A DNA stretch of 64,000 nucleotides, taken from contig OY726563.1 in NCBI GenBank assembly GCA_963383645.1, positions 41,434,331-41,498,330 of the forward strand, in the 5' to 3' direction. Under the pieces are notes generated by a model. The model was not told the DNA's origin, made no database searches, and worked only from the letters and a program-made list of their open reading frames with translations. Within the stretch, counting starts at the first letter, position 1; the number at the start of each line of letters is the position of its first letter. The position numbers and the translations under genes are program-made. Positions 27,148 to 53,909 of this stretch are shown one piece after another. This DNA comes from Muscardinus avellanarius (lineage: Eukaryota; Chordata; Mammalia; Rodentia; Gliridae).

Positions 27148-28490
27148 CTGTGGTGGGAATGGGGAGGAAAAAAAAAAACACAGAAAAGCTGGGGTGGGCT
27201 GGCAGGTGGGTTCCCTGAACAAGCGAGGGTGGTAGTAAGGCTGGTAGTCCTAGGGTTAGTAATGGAGTCTATGCAGAGAGAGCGGGCCCCTGGGTCAGAA
27301 ATCTACACGTGGACTAAATAAATACAACATCTTTATTTGGCATTGGGTATCCTGACATTTTTTTTTCATTACAGTTCCTTAGAAAACAAACCAAAAAATC
27401 AGAACAAATTAATCAAAAATAAAGATCCAGTGGCCCTATTTACATATAGCAAAGACAGCCCAGGCATCTCCCATGCGTGCGCGCGCGCGCACACACACAC
27501 ACACACACATACACACACACACACACATCCCCTGGGATACAGTTAAGGGGTTAATAAGCATTGGAGGGACGCAGGGGGCAGGTTCCATGGCTCATCAATT
27601 CTAAGACACCTGACCACGAAGTAAGGGTGCCTCATGATATGGCCAGTGGTGTAGCTAAAGTGGGATTGGCAGCTTTAATTATTCTTCTCTGGATATCTCA
27701 GAAAATAACCCTGTATCTGGCAACTGCCAGTGTCTTAAAGTCAATGACATTCAGCCACTTGAAGGAACTCTCTTCCCCACTTTCCCCATGCTCTGGATCA
27801 TTAATGATCTGATTATACCACAATTCCCCAAGCCACTAAAACAAATGGCCCCCACTGCACCCTTCCCCAGACAGGTTGATGCAAAACTCTCAGCTAGTGC
27901 CTCTTCCTCATCCTGGGCACCAGCAACAGGCCTGTCTTCAAGGGCCTCTGATGGGGAAGCTGCCCCAAGGCCACATAGGAGACACAGTTGCTAACATGAT
28001 TCATTGTGGTGGTGAGGGAGGAGAGAAGGCCTCAGACGATAGGAAATGGGACCCCACACATAGGCATCAGCCATTACTGAAGAGCAGACTTTTGTCCAGT
28101 CTGTCCTTAAAAAACTAGAAGGATGGCTGGGAGGGGCTGTCCCAGGCATGAGAGACAGGACACCTCCCGCAGGAGGAGTTAGGCAGACAGAGATGCCTTG
28201 GATGACAATCTCCACACACACACACACACAACCCTGTCCCCAGAGAGGTTAGACTGGGGCAGAGGAAGCAGCTCTTTAACCCCTTTCAGGAAAGAGGGTC
28301 AGTCTACCAGGAAGGGTTCCTGTGATACCCTGCCCTAGTCCCACACCCCTCTGGAAGTCTCAGTAACCTGGAAGAAAAATCCGCCTTCCAAACCCAGAGA
28401 AGCCAGGCCCTGGCGACAACGTGGGTCCTGCAGATGCCCGACACCCTCCACCCCATCCCCATCCCTGTCTCCCCCCACCGCCACCAGCCC
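27148..28490 (-). other. SLC35A2: SLC35A2 UGT1 3'UTR and UGT2 terminal intron
   Basis: Non-SINE sequence following the UGT1 stop to the AATAAA at 27337-27332. Contains a (CA)/(CG) alternating tract at 27477-27530 and a short (CA)n at 28213-28230. The UGT2 transcript removes 28509-27148 as an intron. Confidence 0.75.
27332..27337 (-). terminator. SLC35A2: SLC35A2 polyadenylation signal for the UGT1 form
   Basis: AATAAA on the minus strand about 1.15 kb after the UGT1 stop and upstream of the UGT2 acceptor, so the two signals can separate the isoforms. Confidence 0.65.
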
Positions 28491-44409
<15,919 letters not shown>

Positions 44410-44760
44410 GTTGGCATCTGCACGGCCCGTCCCCTCGGCAACAGCAGGCCACTTCCGTATCAGTCACTTCCGCTTCCGGGACTCCAGAGTCTGGCTGTGG
44501 CGAGGCCTGAACTGGCCAAAATGGTAGCTTTCCTCCTCCGCTTCTAAAGGTTGGGTCTCAAGTGCTGGCCTGAGGCTTCTCACATTCCCGTAGACCAGGA
44601 GATCCAGAACGCGGCCAGCTCGGTCTAGGGCCGTTCTTACAGAACCTCATTGGCCCATTCTTTCAGTAGACCCGCCCCCACCCTCGGTTCGTCAGCTTTG
44701 AACGCGGCTCTCCGTACCGCCCACCCAAATGAGTCTCCAAATCTCATTGGCTCAACCTTT
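44410..44760 (-). promoter_or_regulatory. SLC35A2: SLC35A2 CpG-rich promoter with clustered ETS motifs
   Basis: Upstream of the SLC35A2 ATG: ACTTCCG at 44451-44457 and 44466-44472, and CTTCCGG at 44473-44479 (CGGAAGT-type ETS sites on the coding strand). CCAAT boxes on the minus strand near 44647 and 44745 (CATTGGC on plus). No TATA box. Typical housekeeping arrangement. Confidence 0.75.
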
Positions 44761-45069
44761 TTTTTTTTTTAATCACGGATCTTTACTGGTGCTTTCTTTA
44801 TGCGGTACCGCCTTTTCCGCATCAGAAACTCGTAGCCCTTTCTGGTTGGACTGAAGTTCCTTTCTCCTCCCAGCGTGGCCCCACCCCCTAGATTGCCCAT
44901 GAGCATCAGGGAGAGGGGAGATTTTTAAAGGGGCGGGACAGAGAGCTGTTGCAGATTGGAGTGGGTGGGGACAAATAAGGGACAAGCAAGTTAACTGGTA
45001 CAAAGGATAATCTAAGTGAATAGGCAAAAGAGAGTCTATAAAATGGGAGGGAGCCAGGTAGGAGGGGAG

Positions 45070-46770
45070 CTGGGGGTGGTGACACAAGTTTGTAATCCCA
45101 GCATTTGGGAGGCTGAGATAGGAGGATCCGGGTTCGCGACCAGCCTCAGCTATTTAGGCCCTTTGCAACTCAGACCTTGTTTTTTTATTTATTTTTGTGT
45201 GGTACTAGGGGTGGAACCCAGAGGCTTTCTACCTCCGGGCTATACTCCCAGACCTTTTTTTATATTTTATTTGGAAACAGGGTCTCACTAAGTTGCTGAG
45301 AGCCTAAGTAGCTGAGGCTGGCTTCGAACCCGTGCGATCCTCCTGTCTCAGCCTCCCAAGCGCGGGGATTACAAGCGTGCGCCACCACGCCCGGCTCAGA
45401 CCTTGTTTTAGAATAAAGAATAAAAAATAGGGCTGGGGGTGTCGCTCAGCGGTAGAATGCCCCTGGACTCCATCCCCAGTACCGCAAAAAAGGGGGGACA
45501 AGTGTGACATCATTGTGGCTGAAATATGGGGTAAGTATGTTAGGCCAACTAACATCTCTAAATGCGGGATAGAAGAGGGAAATTGCTTTGTCAGAACAAA
45601 GGAGAGCAAGATAGGATAGGGCAGGGAATTGAGGCAAATGAGAAGGATGAGGATACTGGAAAAAAAAAACCAGGTGATTGCACCTGGACATTGATTTGAA
45701 AAAGCAAGGAACGGGGCCTAGTTGTGCACACCTGTAAGCTCAAGTACTGAGGAGGCTGAAACAGGAGAATCCAGGGCAGCTGGGCAATTCAGCATGACCA
45801 TTTCAAAATTAAAAAGGCAGGGGAAGCTGGAGGTGGTGGTGCAAGCTTGTAATCTCAGTATTTGGGAGGCTGAGACGAGAGGAGAGGATCGCGGTTCTTG
45901 GACAGATTCGGCTACTTAATGAGGCCCTCTGCAACTTAGTGAGACCTTGTTTCAAAATAAAGAATAAAAAATAGGGCAGGGAGCCGGGCATGGTGGTGCC
46001 CGCTTGTAATCCCAGCATTCGGGAGGCTGAGACCTGGAGGATCACGGTTCGCCGACAGCCTCAGCTACTTAGTGAGGCCCTCTGCAATTCAGTGAGACCC
46101 GGTTTCAAAATAAAGAATAAATAATAGGGCAGGGGGTGTAGCTCAGAGGTCGAATGCCCCTGGGTTCCATCCCCAGACCTGAAAAAACAAAAACTGGCAG
46201 GGGAAGCCAGGAATGGTGACAGGCGCCTGTAATCCCTGTACTTGGAAGGCTAAAACCGAGACAGGAAGATCGCAGACCAGCATCAACTTTGCAAAACTGT
46301 CAGCAAACTAGTGAGACCCTGATTCTTTTTTCTTTTTGTGGTGCTGGAGATTTGAACCCAGGGGTATATTCTACCTCCAAGCTACACTCTCATCCCTGTC
46401 ATTTCTTATTTTGGGTACTGGAAGTTGAATCCAGAGGCAAACATTCTACCTCTGAGTCACAGCCACAGCCCTATCTTATTTTAAATTTTGTTTAAAACAG
46501 GGTCTTTCTAGGTTGAGGACTCTCACTGCTTGCTTTGGCTGTCCTGAAACCTGCAATCCTCCTGTCTCAGCCTTCCAAGTACTGGGATTACAGGCACATG
46601 CCACCTTACCTGATGAGACATTTCCATATAAAAATGGATAAGGATGTACCTCAGAGGTAGAATGCCCCTGGGTTCAATCCCCAGTATACCCCCCAAGAAA
46701 AAGAGGGTGGGGAGGAAATGTATCTCAGTGGCAGAGTGCTTGCCCTGGATTCAATCCCCAAAACACTGGA
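45070..46770. mobile_element. SINE cluster between SLC35A2 and PIM2
   Basis: A plus B1-dID (45070-45490) is split by a minus B1-dID (about 45185-45396) with CAGACCTTGTTTT duplicated. Further plus copies at about 45830-46190, minus at about 46335-46610, and ID pieces at 46635-46765. Confidence 0.8.
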
Positions 46771-47128
46771 AAAAAAAACACAAGAAAACAGCTAGTAAGA
46801 CTCAACTAGAGCTCACACTCAGATCCCCAATCTCCCAAGTGCCCTAAAATGTCTTTTCTTCAACAGTGAAGCAGTTTTCCTCCCTTGGGGCTGAAGGATA
46901 GGTGGGGGGAAAGGTACAGTTCTTTTTGTCTGAGCTAGCAGTCTATAGGGATGTGTCCTAAATATTTCCAAAAGAGACTTTTTCCACAGTGGGCACATAA
47001 GAACTGAGGGGAAAACCAATAGTTTTTCCTGTGGTCAAGCAGAAAGAAAGCTATAAAAGTTCTTTGACACAGAAAATTTGGCATATGGATGTTCCACAAA
47101 TGTTCAGTCATTCCGGATTCTATTAACT

Positions 47129-47134
47129 TTTATT
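47129..47134 (-). terminator. PIM2: PIM2 polyadenylation signal AATAAA
   Basis: AATAAA on the minus strand about 0.9 kb past the stop, close to the usual length of the PIM2 3'UTR. SINE-rich sequence resumes some 350 bp beyond it. Confidence 0.65.
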
Positions 47135-48039
47135 AAATAGTGAGTTTCCACACATGGCTTTTTAAATAATCCAGGCAAGGGAGAAGGGACAGGAGGGCAC
47201 ACTTAGCTCTCCTCCCTCCAATACACAAGTATTTACATTGTAGCAGTTGGACAAATCTGGCTCAGGAGGAGGCAGCAAGAATTGCAAAAAGTTGGAGAGG
47301 GGGGACCCCAGGAGAACAAACAGCAATACTCATTTCCCCCAGCCCATCCCCCAAAACCAAAACCATCCATCCCATCCTTGTCTCTGGTGGTGTCCATCTC
47401 CCTTTCCTTCCCCAAATTGTGGAAGTAAGATTCTTTTCACCAGAATAAGAGCACTTGGGATAACAGAGTAGGGTCCCCTCACCAAAACAGAAAAGGAAAA
47501 AAAAAAAAAAAAAAACACCAAAAAAAAAAAAAAAGCCCTGGGATAAGCACAGGGCATTACCTCCCCCAGAATAAGCAATCCTGGGCTGAGGTAGGCAAGC
47601 AGCTTAACCAAACATGGGACCCTAGGCTAGGGGAAAGGGTCCTTTTGCTAAAATAAGAGCTGCTGGGGAATTTTAAGAAAAGCACCCTTGCCCAAGTGAG
47701 AGCATTTGAACTAAGTTTGTGTGGTGGTGGTAGGAGGTGCTAGTGTAGGGATCACAACTGGGACTAAGAAGGGCTGTAACTTCAAACAAATAAACATCCT
47801 TAGCAAAACAAGAAGCAAGGAATACCCCCCTCCAGAATAAGGGACCACAGGTTCTGGGAGGAAGGTTCCTTCACAGAATTGGAATGGGTTACGGGCAGAA
47901 CTGGCTTGTCTTCTGACCCCTGATCCCCAATCCCGACTTAATACTGGATTTTTAACAACCTGTAAAACCAGGTAAACGGATGTCCACCTATCCCTGTGGC
48001 ATGACCATGGGATTCCAGCTAGTGGGAACCTGGCTAGGC
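47129..48039 (-). other. PIM2: PIM2 3'UTR
   Basis: About 0.9 kb of SINE-free sequence ending at an AATAAA. Contains a long A-rich tract (47491-47534 on plus) and a recurring CCAGAATAAG motif (47440, 47566, 47832; variant at 47651). Confidence 0.75.
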
Positions 48040-48209
48040 CTAGGGAAGGAGGGACCAGGCCAAGGGGGTGGGGGTAGGGCTTCCTTTGGGGGGGTTGAGA
48101 GGTGCTTCTTCAGCTGGTGTTTGCATCCAGGGGTCCAGCAGGATCTCCTCCAGTGAGGGTCGGGAAGAAGGCTTGGGGGACAGGCACCGACGGATTAGGG
48201 CACAGCAGT
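48040..48209 (-). CDS. PIM2: PIM2 exon 6 coding part
   Basis: 170 nt, residues 258-313, stop TAG at 48042-48040: [20 protein letters not shown] then [19 protein letters not shown]. Acceptor ATCCACAG. Two additional residues in the PTPTP stretch versus human. Confidence 0.95.
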
Positions 48210-49431
48210 CTGTGGATCAAGAAACACAGGGGAGATTAGTAACAAGCAGGGGTTAAGAGTCTGACAGGGATGGAATCTGCTGGGCTGGGGTCAGTGAGAG
48301 CCTCACCTGGGGAAACATGGGCAGGGAAATGAAGTTCAGCCTCCAGAATCTCTTGGTCTCTCTCGAAGGGTATATCCCCACACACCATGTCATACAGAAG
48401 GATACCCAGTGACCAGACAGTGGCTGGGAGAGCATGGTACTGGTGACGAGAGATCCACTCTGGAGGGCTGTATACCCTTGTTCCTGCATATAAGCCAAGA
48501 GTTAGATCAATCTCTGATGATGGTCCTTCTATTTCCTCTAATGCATTCCACTCACTGGGAAAACTGGGTCCCATCACCAGAAAAAGCAGCTAAAAACAGC
48601 AGAGTCCTCTCTACAGAATAATTGCATTTAAAAGTAACACTACAGCACAAGGGCACAGTGGCTCACACCTGTAATCCCACCTACTTGGGAGGCTGAGACA
48701 GAATGAATATAAGGCCAGCCTTGGCAGGATCTTTTTGTGTGTGTGTGATACTGGGGATGGAACCCAGGGTCATTCTACCTCTGAGCTACACCCCCAGTTC
48801 TTTTTTAAATTTTGAAACAGGATCTCACTAAATTACTGGGAGTGTCACTATGTCATTGAAGCTCATCTTCAGCCTGTGATCCTCCTATCTCAGCCATCCA
48901 GTACTGGGACTGCAGGCATGTACCATGATACCCAGCTGATATGTTTCAAAATAAAAAATGAAAAGGACTGGGGGGTATGGCTCAGAGGTAGAATGCACCT
49001 GGGGGTTCAATCCTCAGTACGAAAAATACTAAAGAGAATAAGGATTCTCTTACCACACTAGAGCATTAGAGCAATGTCTGAGGATGGAGTTCATCAGATG
49101 GCTAATGTTGATAATTCTCAGTATTAGAAATCAAGAACCTTAAGAATTCAATATAGGTCAAGAGTAACAGGACAAATCACCAGTTAAGTTTGAAGGTGCT
49201 ATCATGAAGACAGAAGGTTAAAAGCATACCCCTGACAGCCGGGTGTGGTGGCTCAAGCTTGTAATCCCAGCATTCAGGAGGCTGAGACCGGAGGATCACG
49301 GTTTGCTGACAGTCTCAGCTACTTAGGCTCTCTGCAACTTAGTGAGACCCTGCTTCAAAAAAAAAGAATAAAAACTAGGGCAGGAAATGTAGATTGGAGG
49401 CCAAATGCCTCTGGGTTCCATCCCCAGACCC

Positions 49432-49471
<40 letters not shown>

Positions 49472-51917
49472 CACACCCGAGATTTTGGGAAGCCTTACCA
49501 TCAAAGTCAGTGTAAGGTTCATCATGAAGCAGGGCACCAGAACCAAAATCAATGAGTTTGGCACAGCCCCGACGGAGGTCTATCAGAATATTCTCATCCT
49601 TGATGTCACGATGGACAACTCCACGTGCATGGCAGTGTTGGACTGCTGCCACTACCTGGGCAAAGAAGCAGCGGCTTGGTCCTTCACCAAGTGGGCCCTT
49701 CTCTGTGATGTAGTCAAACAGATCCTGGGCTGGCAGAGGCCGCTCAAGGACGAGCATGAAGCCCTCTGGTGTCTCAAACCAGTCAAGCAAGCGGATCACA
49801 CCAGGATGCCCACTGCCTTCACCAACCTTCCATAGCAGTGCTACCTCCAGTGGGCATGTGACTGAGTCGGACTGGAGGTGAAAAGCAAGCAGAGAATATC
49901 TGTTAAGCATGTGAGAGCAGTTAGTACAAAGGCACTTAGCACAAAATGAGCTCTTACAGTATTTTGCCAAATGCCTAGAATTACAACTACCATAGAGTAG
50001 GTGCCCGATTTTCATTTGTTAAATAGTTTAAGTGATTAGTTACAAAGGACCTGACAGATGAAAACTCAATAAATCTCATCAAGTGATACTAAGTCACAAG
50101 TGATACTAAGTCACAGAAGAACCGCTCAATAACTCCAAATCCCATGCAGGTAGTGACTGCCAAGGGACATCCTGCCTGAGGTGGAGCCCTCTGCCGGCCA
50201 GGCCGATGACTTGCACAGCCGCAGACAGATTTTCTCACGGAGATGCGAATTCTACTGCTGCGCAAGCGCAAGTCTCCCTCTGGGTCCCACGGCCTGCGCA
50301 GGCGCAGTCTCGCGAAATCCCACCAGGGGGCGCCATCGTTCCTGCAGCTAGCCCAGACCCGCCCTGATGTCCGTTAGAACGCTAACAGCAGCGGGCGAGA
50401 AGCAGCCAGCATCACCATGACAACCAGTGACCTCTGCCCCCTTTCCCCTCCAGCATGCCCTGTGGGCAGCCCCCGTAGATTGTTTAGAGGGAGGATTAGA
50501 AAAAAAGAGTTGGAGGGGAGAATACTGGTCTCTGGGGGAATTAAGGTGAATCAGAACTCTATGTCACCCCTACGGAGTAAACATGAGCTGACTGGAGTGT
50601 TCTCACGAGTAGGGGCCCAGCGAATCATGTATTCCCTAGGAAAAGCAAGGAGGTATAATTTTTTCGTCGTCAGTGATAGAGCCCAATAGGTCAAGAAGGA
50701 CACCAAAGACACTCACCACGGAGGACCAGCCCAGCACACGATTCCGGGGGATCACTTTGATGGCCACCTGGAGAAGAGGGCAGGGGTAAAGGGGCCAGCA
50801 GGTGACCCCCAGAACCCTCCCACCCAGACTAGAGATTCTGCATGCCTCCAGTGCCCCTCCATATGCCGGTACCCTAGCATTTCTGGTCTCCAAACACATC
50901 ACAGCACAATCTATAATGAGCCAGGCTTCTTCCCTGCCCTCCATGGGGCCAGAATCAAGTTCACCTGCCCAACCATTTTTAGCCCGGGACTCTCTTCTAA
51001 AGCATTAGTAACCCTTAATCCTTAATTGAGTTTAAATTTTCTCTCAGTTTTTATTTATTTAAATTTTATTTATTTGCCGCACTGGGGATCGAACCCAAGG
51101 CCTTGCTCATGCTAAGGAAGCAATTTACGGCTAAGCTATACAGCTCAAGCCCTTAGTTGCAAATTTCTCGACTCAAAACCACGATCTTCTTACTCATCTT
51201 CAAGATATCCCAATTGTGCACCAGGGACTTGGTCCTCACGACTGTACACGCAACATTTGCCTCACAATTTCCCTAAATCTCAGATCTAGGCTCCCACCTT
51301 CTCACATACACACATATTCCCTGGATTTAAAGTCTAGAGTCCTCAAGATCTCCGCTCCCCATTCGAACTCGCTGGACATTTTAAATTCCAGTCCTGAAAC
51401 CTCCGCCCCCGCCCTCCCCCCCCCCCCCGCCTGGACCACCAGATAGACGTGCGCGCTCGTGCGCACCCGCGCGCTCACACCCCCGAGCAGCCCGAATCCC
51501 GGTCCTCATGACCCTACTACACACTGCAGGCTTCCACCGGGTCAATCAACATCCCACAGCCCCCAAACCCCCGCTCGGTCAAACACATCTGACCCTCCCA
51601 AGACCCTCGTGGTGGATACCTGTAGTCTATCTGTGACGCGGTGTCCCGCGAAGACTGTGCCAAAGCCCCCCTTGCCCAGGAGGGGGCCGAGTCGATACTC
51701 GGCCTCGAACGCTTCCCGATCCTTCCCTCCTACGCAGATGGAGGCGAGGAAGTCAGGGTGGCAGTGTGCTGAGCCCGGCTGTGCCTCCCTCCCCCCAGCA
51801 TCGTTACCCATTATTCCAGCCCACTCCACCTGGTCTCGGGGAGAGGTTTTGCTCACCTGGAGGCTGCGTGGGGGTCACGGGGGGCGTAGGAAGCCCCTGT
51901 AGCGGCTTGGTCAACAT
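48040..51917 (-). CDS. PIM2: PIM2, proto-oncogene serine/threonine kinase (six exons, complete)
   Basis: Constitutively active short kinase promoting survival and cap-dependent translation, notably in lymphoid and plasma cells. Exons: 51917-51857, 51729-51620, 50767-50717, 49871-49499, 48483-48307, 48209-48040; 942 nt, 313 aa (human 311). Kinase landmarks: Gly loop [10 protein letters not shown] (38-47), VAIK with Lys61, hinge ERPLP (117-121) with the PIM-specific proline, HRD 161-163, DIKDEN with Asn168, DFG 182-184, SPPEW 204-208. C-terminal tail ends LAWSLLP. The two extra residues relative to human lie in a PTPTP stretch near the C terminus. The open frame continues upstream of the ATG without a stop (see next entries), consistent with the longer CUG-initiated isoforms known for PIM2. 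Confidence 0.97.
48307..48483 (-). CDS. PIM2: PIM2 exon 5
   Basis: 177 nt, residues 199-258: [58 protein letters not shown]. Activation segment to helix G. Acceptor TATGCAG, donor GTGAGG. Confidence 0.96.
48640..49470. mobile_element. PIM2 intron 4 SINEs
   Basis: A plus B1-dID (about 48650-49030) split by a minus copy (48745-48945), unique sequence, then a plus B1-dID at about 49237-49470 with a 33+ bp poly(A) ending some 30 bp from exon 4. Confidence 0.75.
49499..49871 (-). CDS. PIM2: PIM2 exon 4 (kinase core)
   Basis: 373 nt, residues 75-199: helix C, hinge [10 protein letters not shown], catalytic loop [25 protein letters not shown]. Acceptor CTCCAG, donor GTAAGG. Just downstream of the donor, the intron holds a SINE with a 33+ bp poly(A), giving a spurious read-through frame with a poly-Phe tail. 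Confidence 0.97.
50240..50440. promoter_or_regulatory. CpG-rich element in PIM2 intron 3 with CTCF-like and NRF1-like motifs
   Basis: CCCACCAGGGGGCGCCA at 50319-50335 matches the CTCF core. TGCGCAAGCGCA (50259-50270) and TGCGCAGGCGCA (50295-50306) are NRF1-like palindromes with one central mismatch each. TCTCGCGAAA is at 50308-50317. The surroundings are CpG-rich and SINE-free. Confidence 0.7.
50717..50767 (-). CDS. PIM2: PIM2 exon 3 (catalytic Lys)
   Basis: 51 nt, residues 58-74: [17 protein letters not shown], with Lys61. Acceptor CTCCAG, donor GTGAGT. The human WSPL reads WSSV here. Confidence 0.93.
51040..51480. other. PIM2 intron 2 content
   Basis: A minus ID at about 51065-51145, unique sequence, a C-rich run (about 51416-51429) and an alternating GTGCGCGCTCGTGCGCAC tract near 51451. 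Confidence 0.65.
51620..51729 (-). CDS. PIM2: PIM2 exon 2 (glycine loop)
   Basis: 110 nt, residues 21-57: [20 protein letters not shown] then [16 protein letters not shown]. Acceptor TGCGTAG, donor GTATCC. ATP-binding glycine loop at 38-47. Confidence 0.95.
51857..51917 (-). CDS. PIM2: PIM2 exon 1 (from ATG)
   Basis: 61 nt: [20 protein letters not shown] plus one base. Pro/Thr-rich N terminus. Start chosen because MLTKPLQG is the conserved 34-kDa isoform start. Donor GTGAGC. Confidence 0.94.
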
Positions 51918-52184
51918 GGAGGAGGTACTGCGCAGATTGAGCCCGCTGAATCCGCTGAGCCCGCAGGGCGTAGACGCCCGGGGCAGCGCGGCCGGGGATC
52001 CAGGGCTGGGGGGCGCCAGAGTGGAAGGCAGGGAAACTGGTGGCCCGGAAGCGCCCGCAGACGGCGCAGCGTTAAGATTCGCCGCGCGCGCCAGCCCCAA
52101 CGCTACTGAGCTGGGGCACGCGCCTCCCGGGAGAGTCGCCCTGCGCGACAGCCCCGCCCACCAAGCTTTGATCAATCCGGACAC
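51918..52184 (-). other. PIM2: In-frame open extension upstream of the PIM2 ATG
   Basis: The reading frame stays open for 89 codons upstream of the ATG, GC-rich, encoding Ala/Pro/Ser-rich sequence and including a CTG six codons upstream (NLRSTSSM). PIM2 proteins of 37-40 kDa arise from upstream CUG codons in mouse. An ATG at 52184 exists but its use is not established. Confidence 0.55.
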
Positions 52185-52320
52185 GGCACCTGCTGTACCC
52201 CAGCCAATCGGAGCCAGTCCTTATTTGCATACCACCCTCAACGTTTCAAGTGCCCCCTTATGCAAATACACGCCTGGTTCTTCCTTGGAGGAGGGGCCTA
52301 CATGCAAATGATGGGGGCGC
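52185..52320 (-). promoter_or_regulatory. PIM2: PIM2 upstream promoter with three octamer motifs and a CCAAT box
   Basis: Octamer ATTTGCAT at 52223-52230 on plus and ATGCAAAT at 52260-52267 and 52302-52309 on plus. CCAAT in GCCAATCGG at about 52203-52211. No clear TATA box. Octamers bind POU2F1/POU2F2, the latter with POU2AF1 in B-lineage cells. Confidence 0.75.
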
Positions 52321-52639
52321 ACACGAAGAGGAAGCCGGTTCTGGGAATCCCTTTGCAGCAACTGCGTTTGTTTTGGTTGTTGCGCGGGGTTGTTGTTGTT
52401 GTGTGTGTGCTTGCGTATATGTGCGTGTGTACACTTAAAAAAATAACTGCGCAGCCTCTTTTCTTAGGGCGCTGGTTTGCCGCCGCAACTGCCTCAAGAT
52501 TATTGCGGATATGATGCCAGGTCGGCTTTAAGAATCCGCGCCTGGGGCTAGCCAGGACCGTGTCTCTAAGGGTGCTCTCACCCAAGAACAGAACCTTCCA
52601 GAAAACAGTCAGCTCCTGCCTCCAAAAACTGCAGGCCCC

Positions 52640-52996
52640 AGTCGGGCGCGATGATGCATGTTTGTAATTCCAGTACTGGGGAGGCTGAGACAGGACCTCA
52701 TGTTCCAGGCCAGCCTCAGCAATTTAGCGAGGCCCTTCTGGGCTTAGTATGACCCTATTCAAAATAAAAAATAAAGCCGGGTGTGGTGGCGCAAATTTGT
52801 CATCTCAGTACTGGGAAGGATGAGACAGGGGCATTGTGGTTCGCAGACAGCCTCAGCTACTTAACTGAGGCCCTTTGCAACTCAGTGAGACCCTGTTTCA
52901 AAATAAAGAAAAAATAGGGCTGAGGGTATAGCTCGGAGGTAGACTGTCCCTGGGTTCCATCTCCAGTACCGCAAAATAATAATAATAATAATAATA

Positions 52997-53027
<31 letters not shown>

Positions 53028-53640
53028 GGAAGCTGGGTGTGGTGGCGCACCCTTGTAATCCCAGCATTTAGGAGGAGAGACAGGAGTATCGTGGACAGTC
53101 TCGGCTACATATTTGCAACTGAGTGAGACCCTGTTTCAAAATAAAGAATAAAACATAGAGCTGGGGGTGTAGCTAGAAGGTACAATACTCCTGGGTTCCA
53201 TCCCCCGTACTGCAAAAAAGAGGGGTCTGGGGTGTACTTCAGAGGTAGAACTGAACCCACCTAACCCGTGGGTTCAATCCCCAGTGCCAAGAAAACCCCA
53301 AAACAAAACCCTGCAGACCCCCAGAAACTGTCCAGGGTCCAGTGAGGAGGTAAACACTACCATGGAGAGTACACTGAACAAAAGCAAACTTCTGCTACTA
53401 GGTTTTGTGTTTTTGCAGGTTTTTTTTTTTTTTTGGTAGTATTGGGGATGAAACCTAGGGGTCTTCTACCTTCAGATCTATTTTATTTTTTATTTGGAAG
53501 CAGAGTCTCACTAAGTTGCTGAAAGCCTCATTAAGTTGCTGAGGCTGACTTTGAACCTGTGATCCTCCGGTTTCAGTCTCCCGAGTACTGGGATTACAGG
53601 CGTGCACCACCATGTTGGGCTTGTTTTGTGGCTGTTGCAG
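52640..53640. mobile_element. SINEs upstream of PIM2
   Basis: Plus copies at about 52645-52770, 52775-53030 (with an (AAT)n tail) and 53032-53300, and a minus copy at about 53420-53620. Confidence 0.75.
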
Positions 53641-53864
53641 TTTTTAATCTAAACAGACTTGTTTAGAATTCCATGGGCCTAGTCTGTGGTTCTAGAATCC
53701 AGAGTGGCAGGGGTGATTGGGGGGCTGTACTTCTTATTAAGAGACAGGGTAGAGGATGCTATAGAAAAGTGGTTAAGACTGCTTTGGGCACAAGAAAAAT
53801 AGGGAAAGAAGAGGCTCCACATCCCTACTCCAGACACACCACTGCTCCAGACCAAGATGCATTC

Positions 53865-53909
<45 letters not shown>

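Noticed and set aside
49323..50015. Single 230-codon kinase-like frame with a poly-Phe tail
   Set aside because: This is PIM2 exon 4 read through its donor into intronic SINE poly(A); the true exon is 49871-49499.
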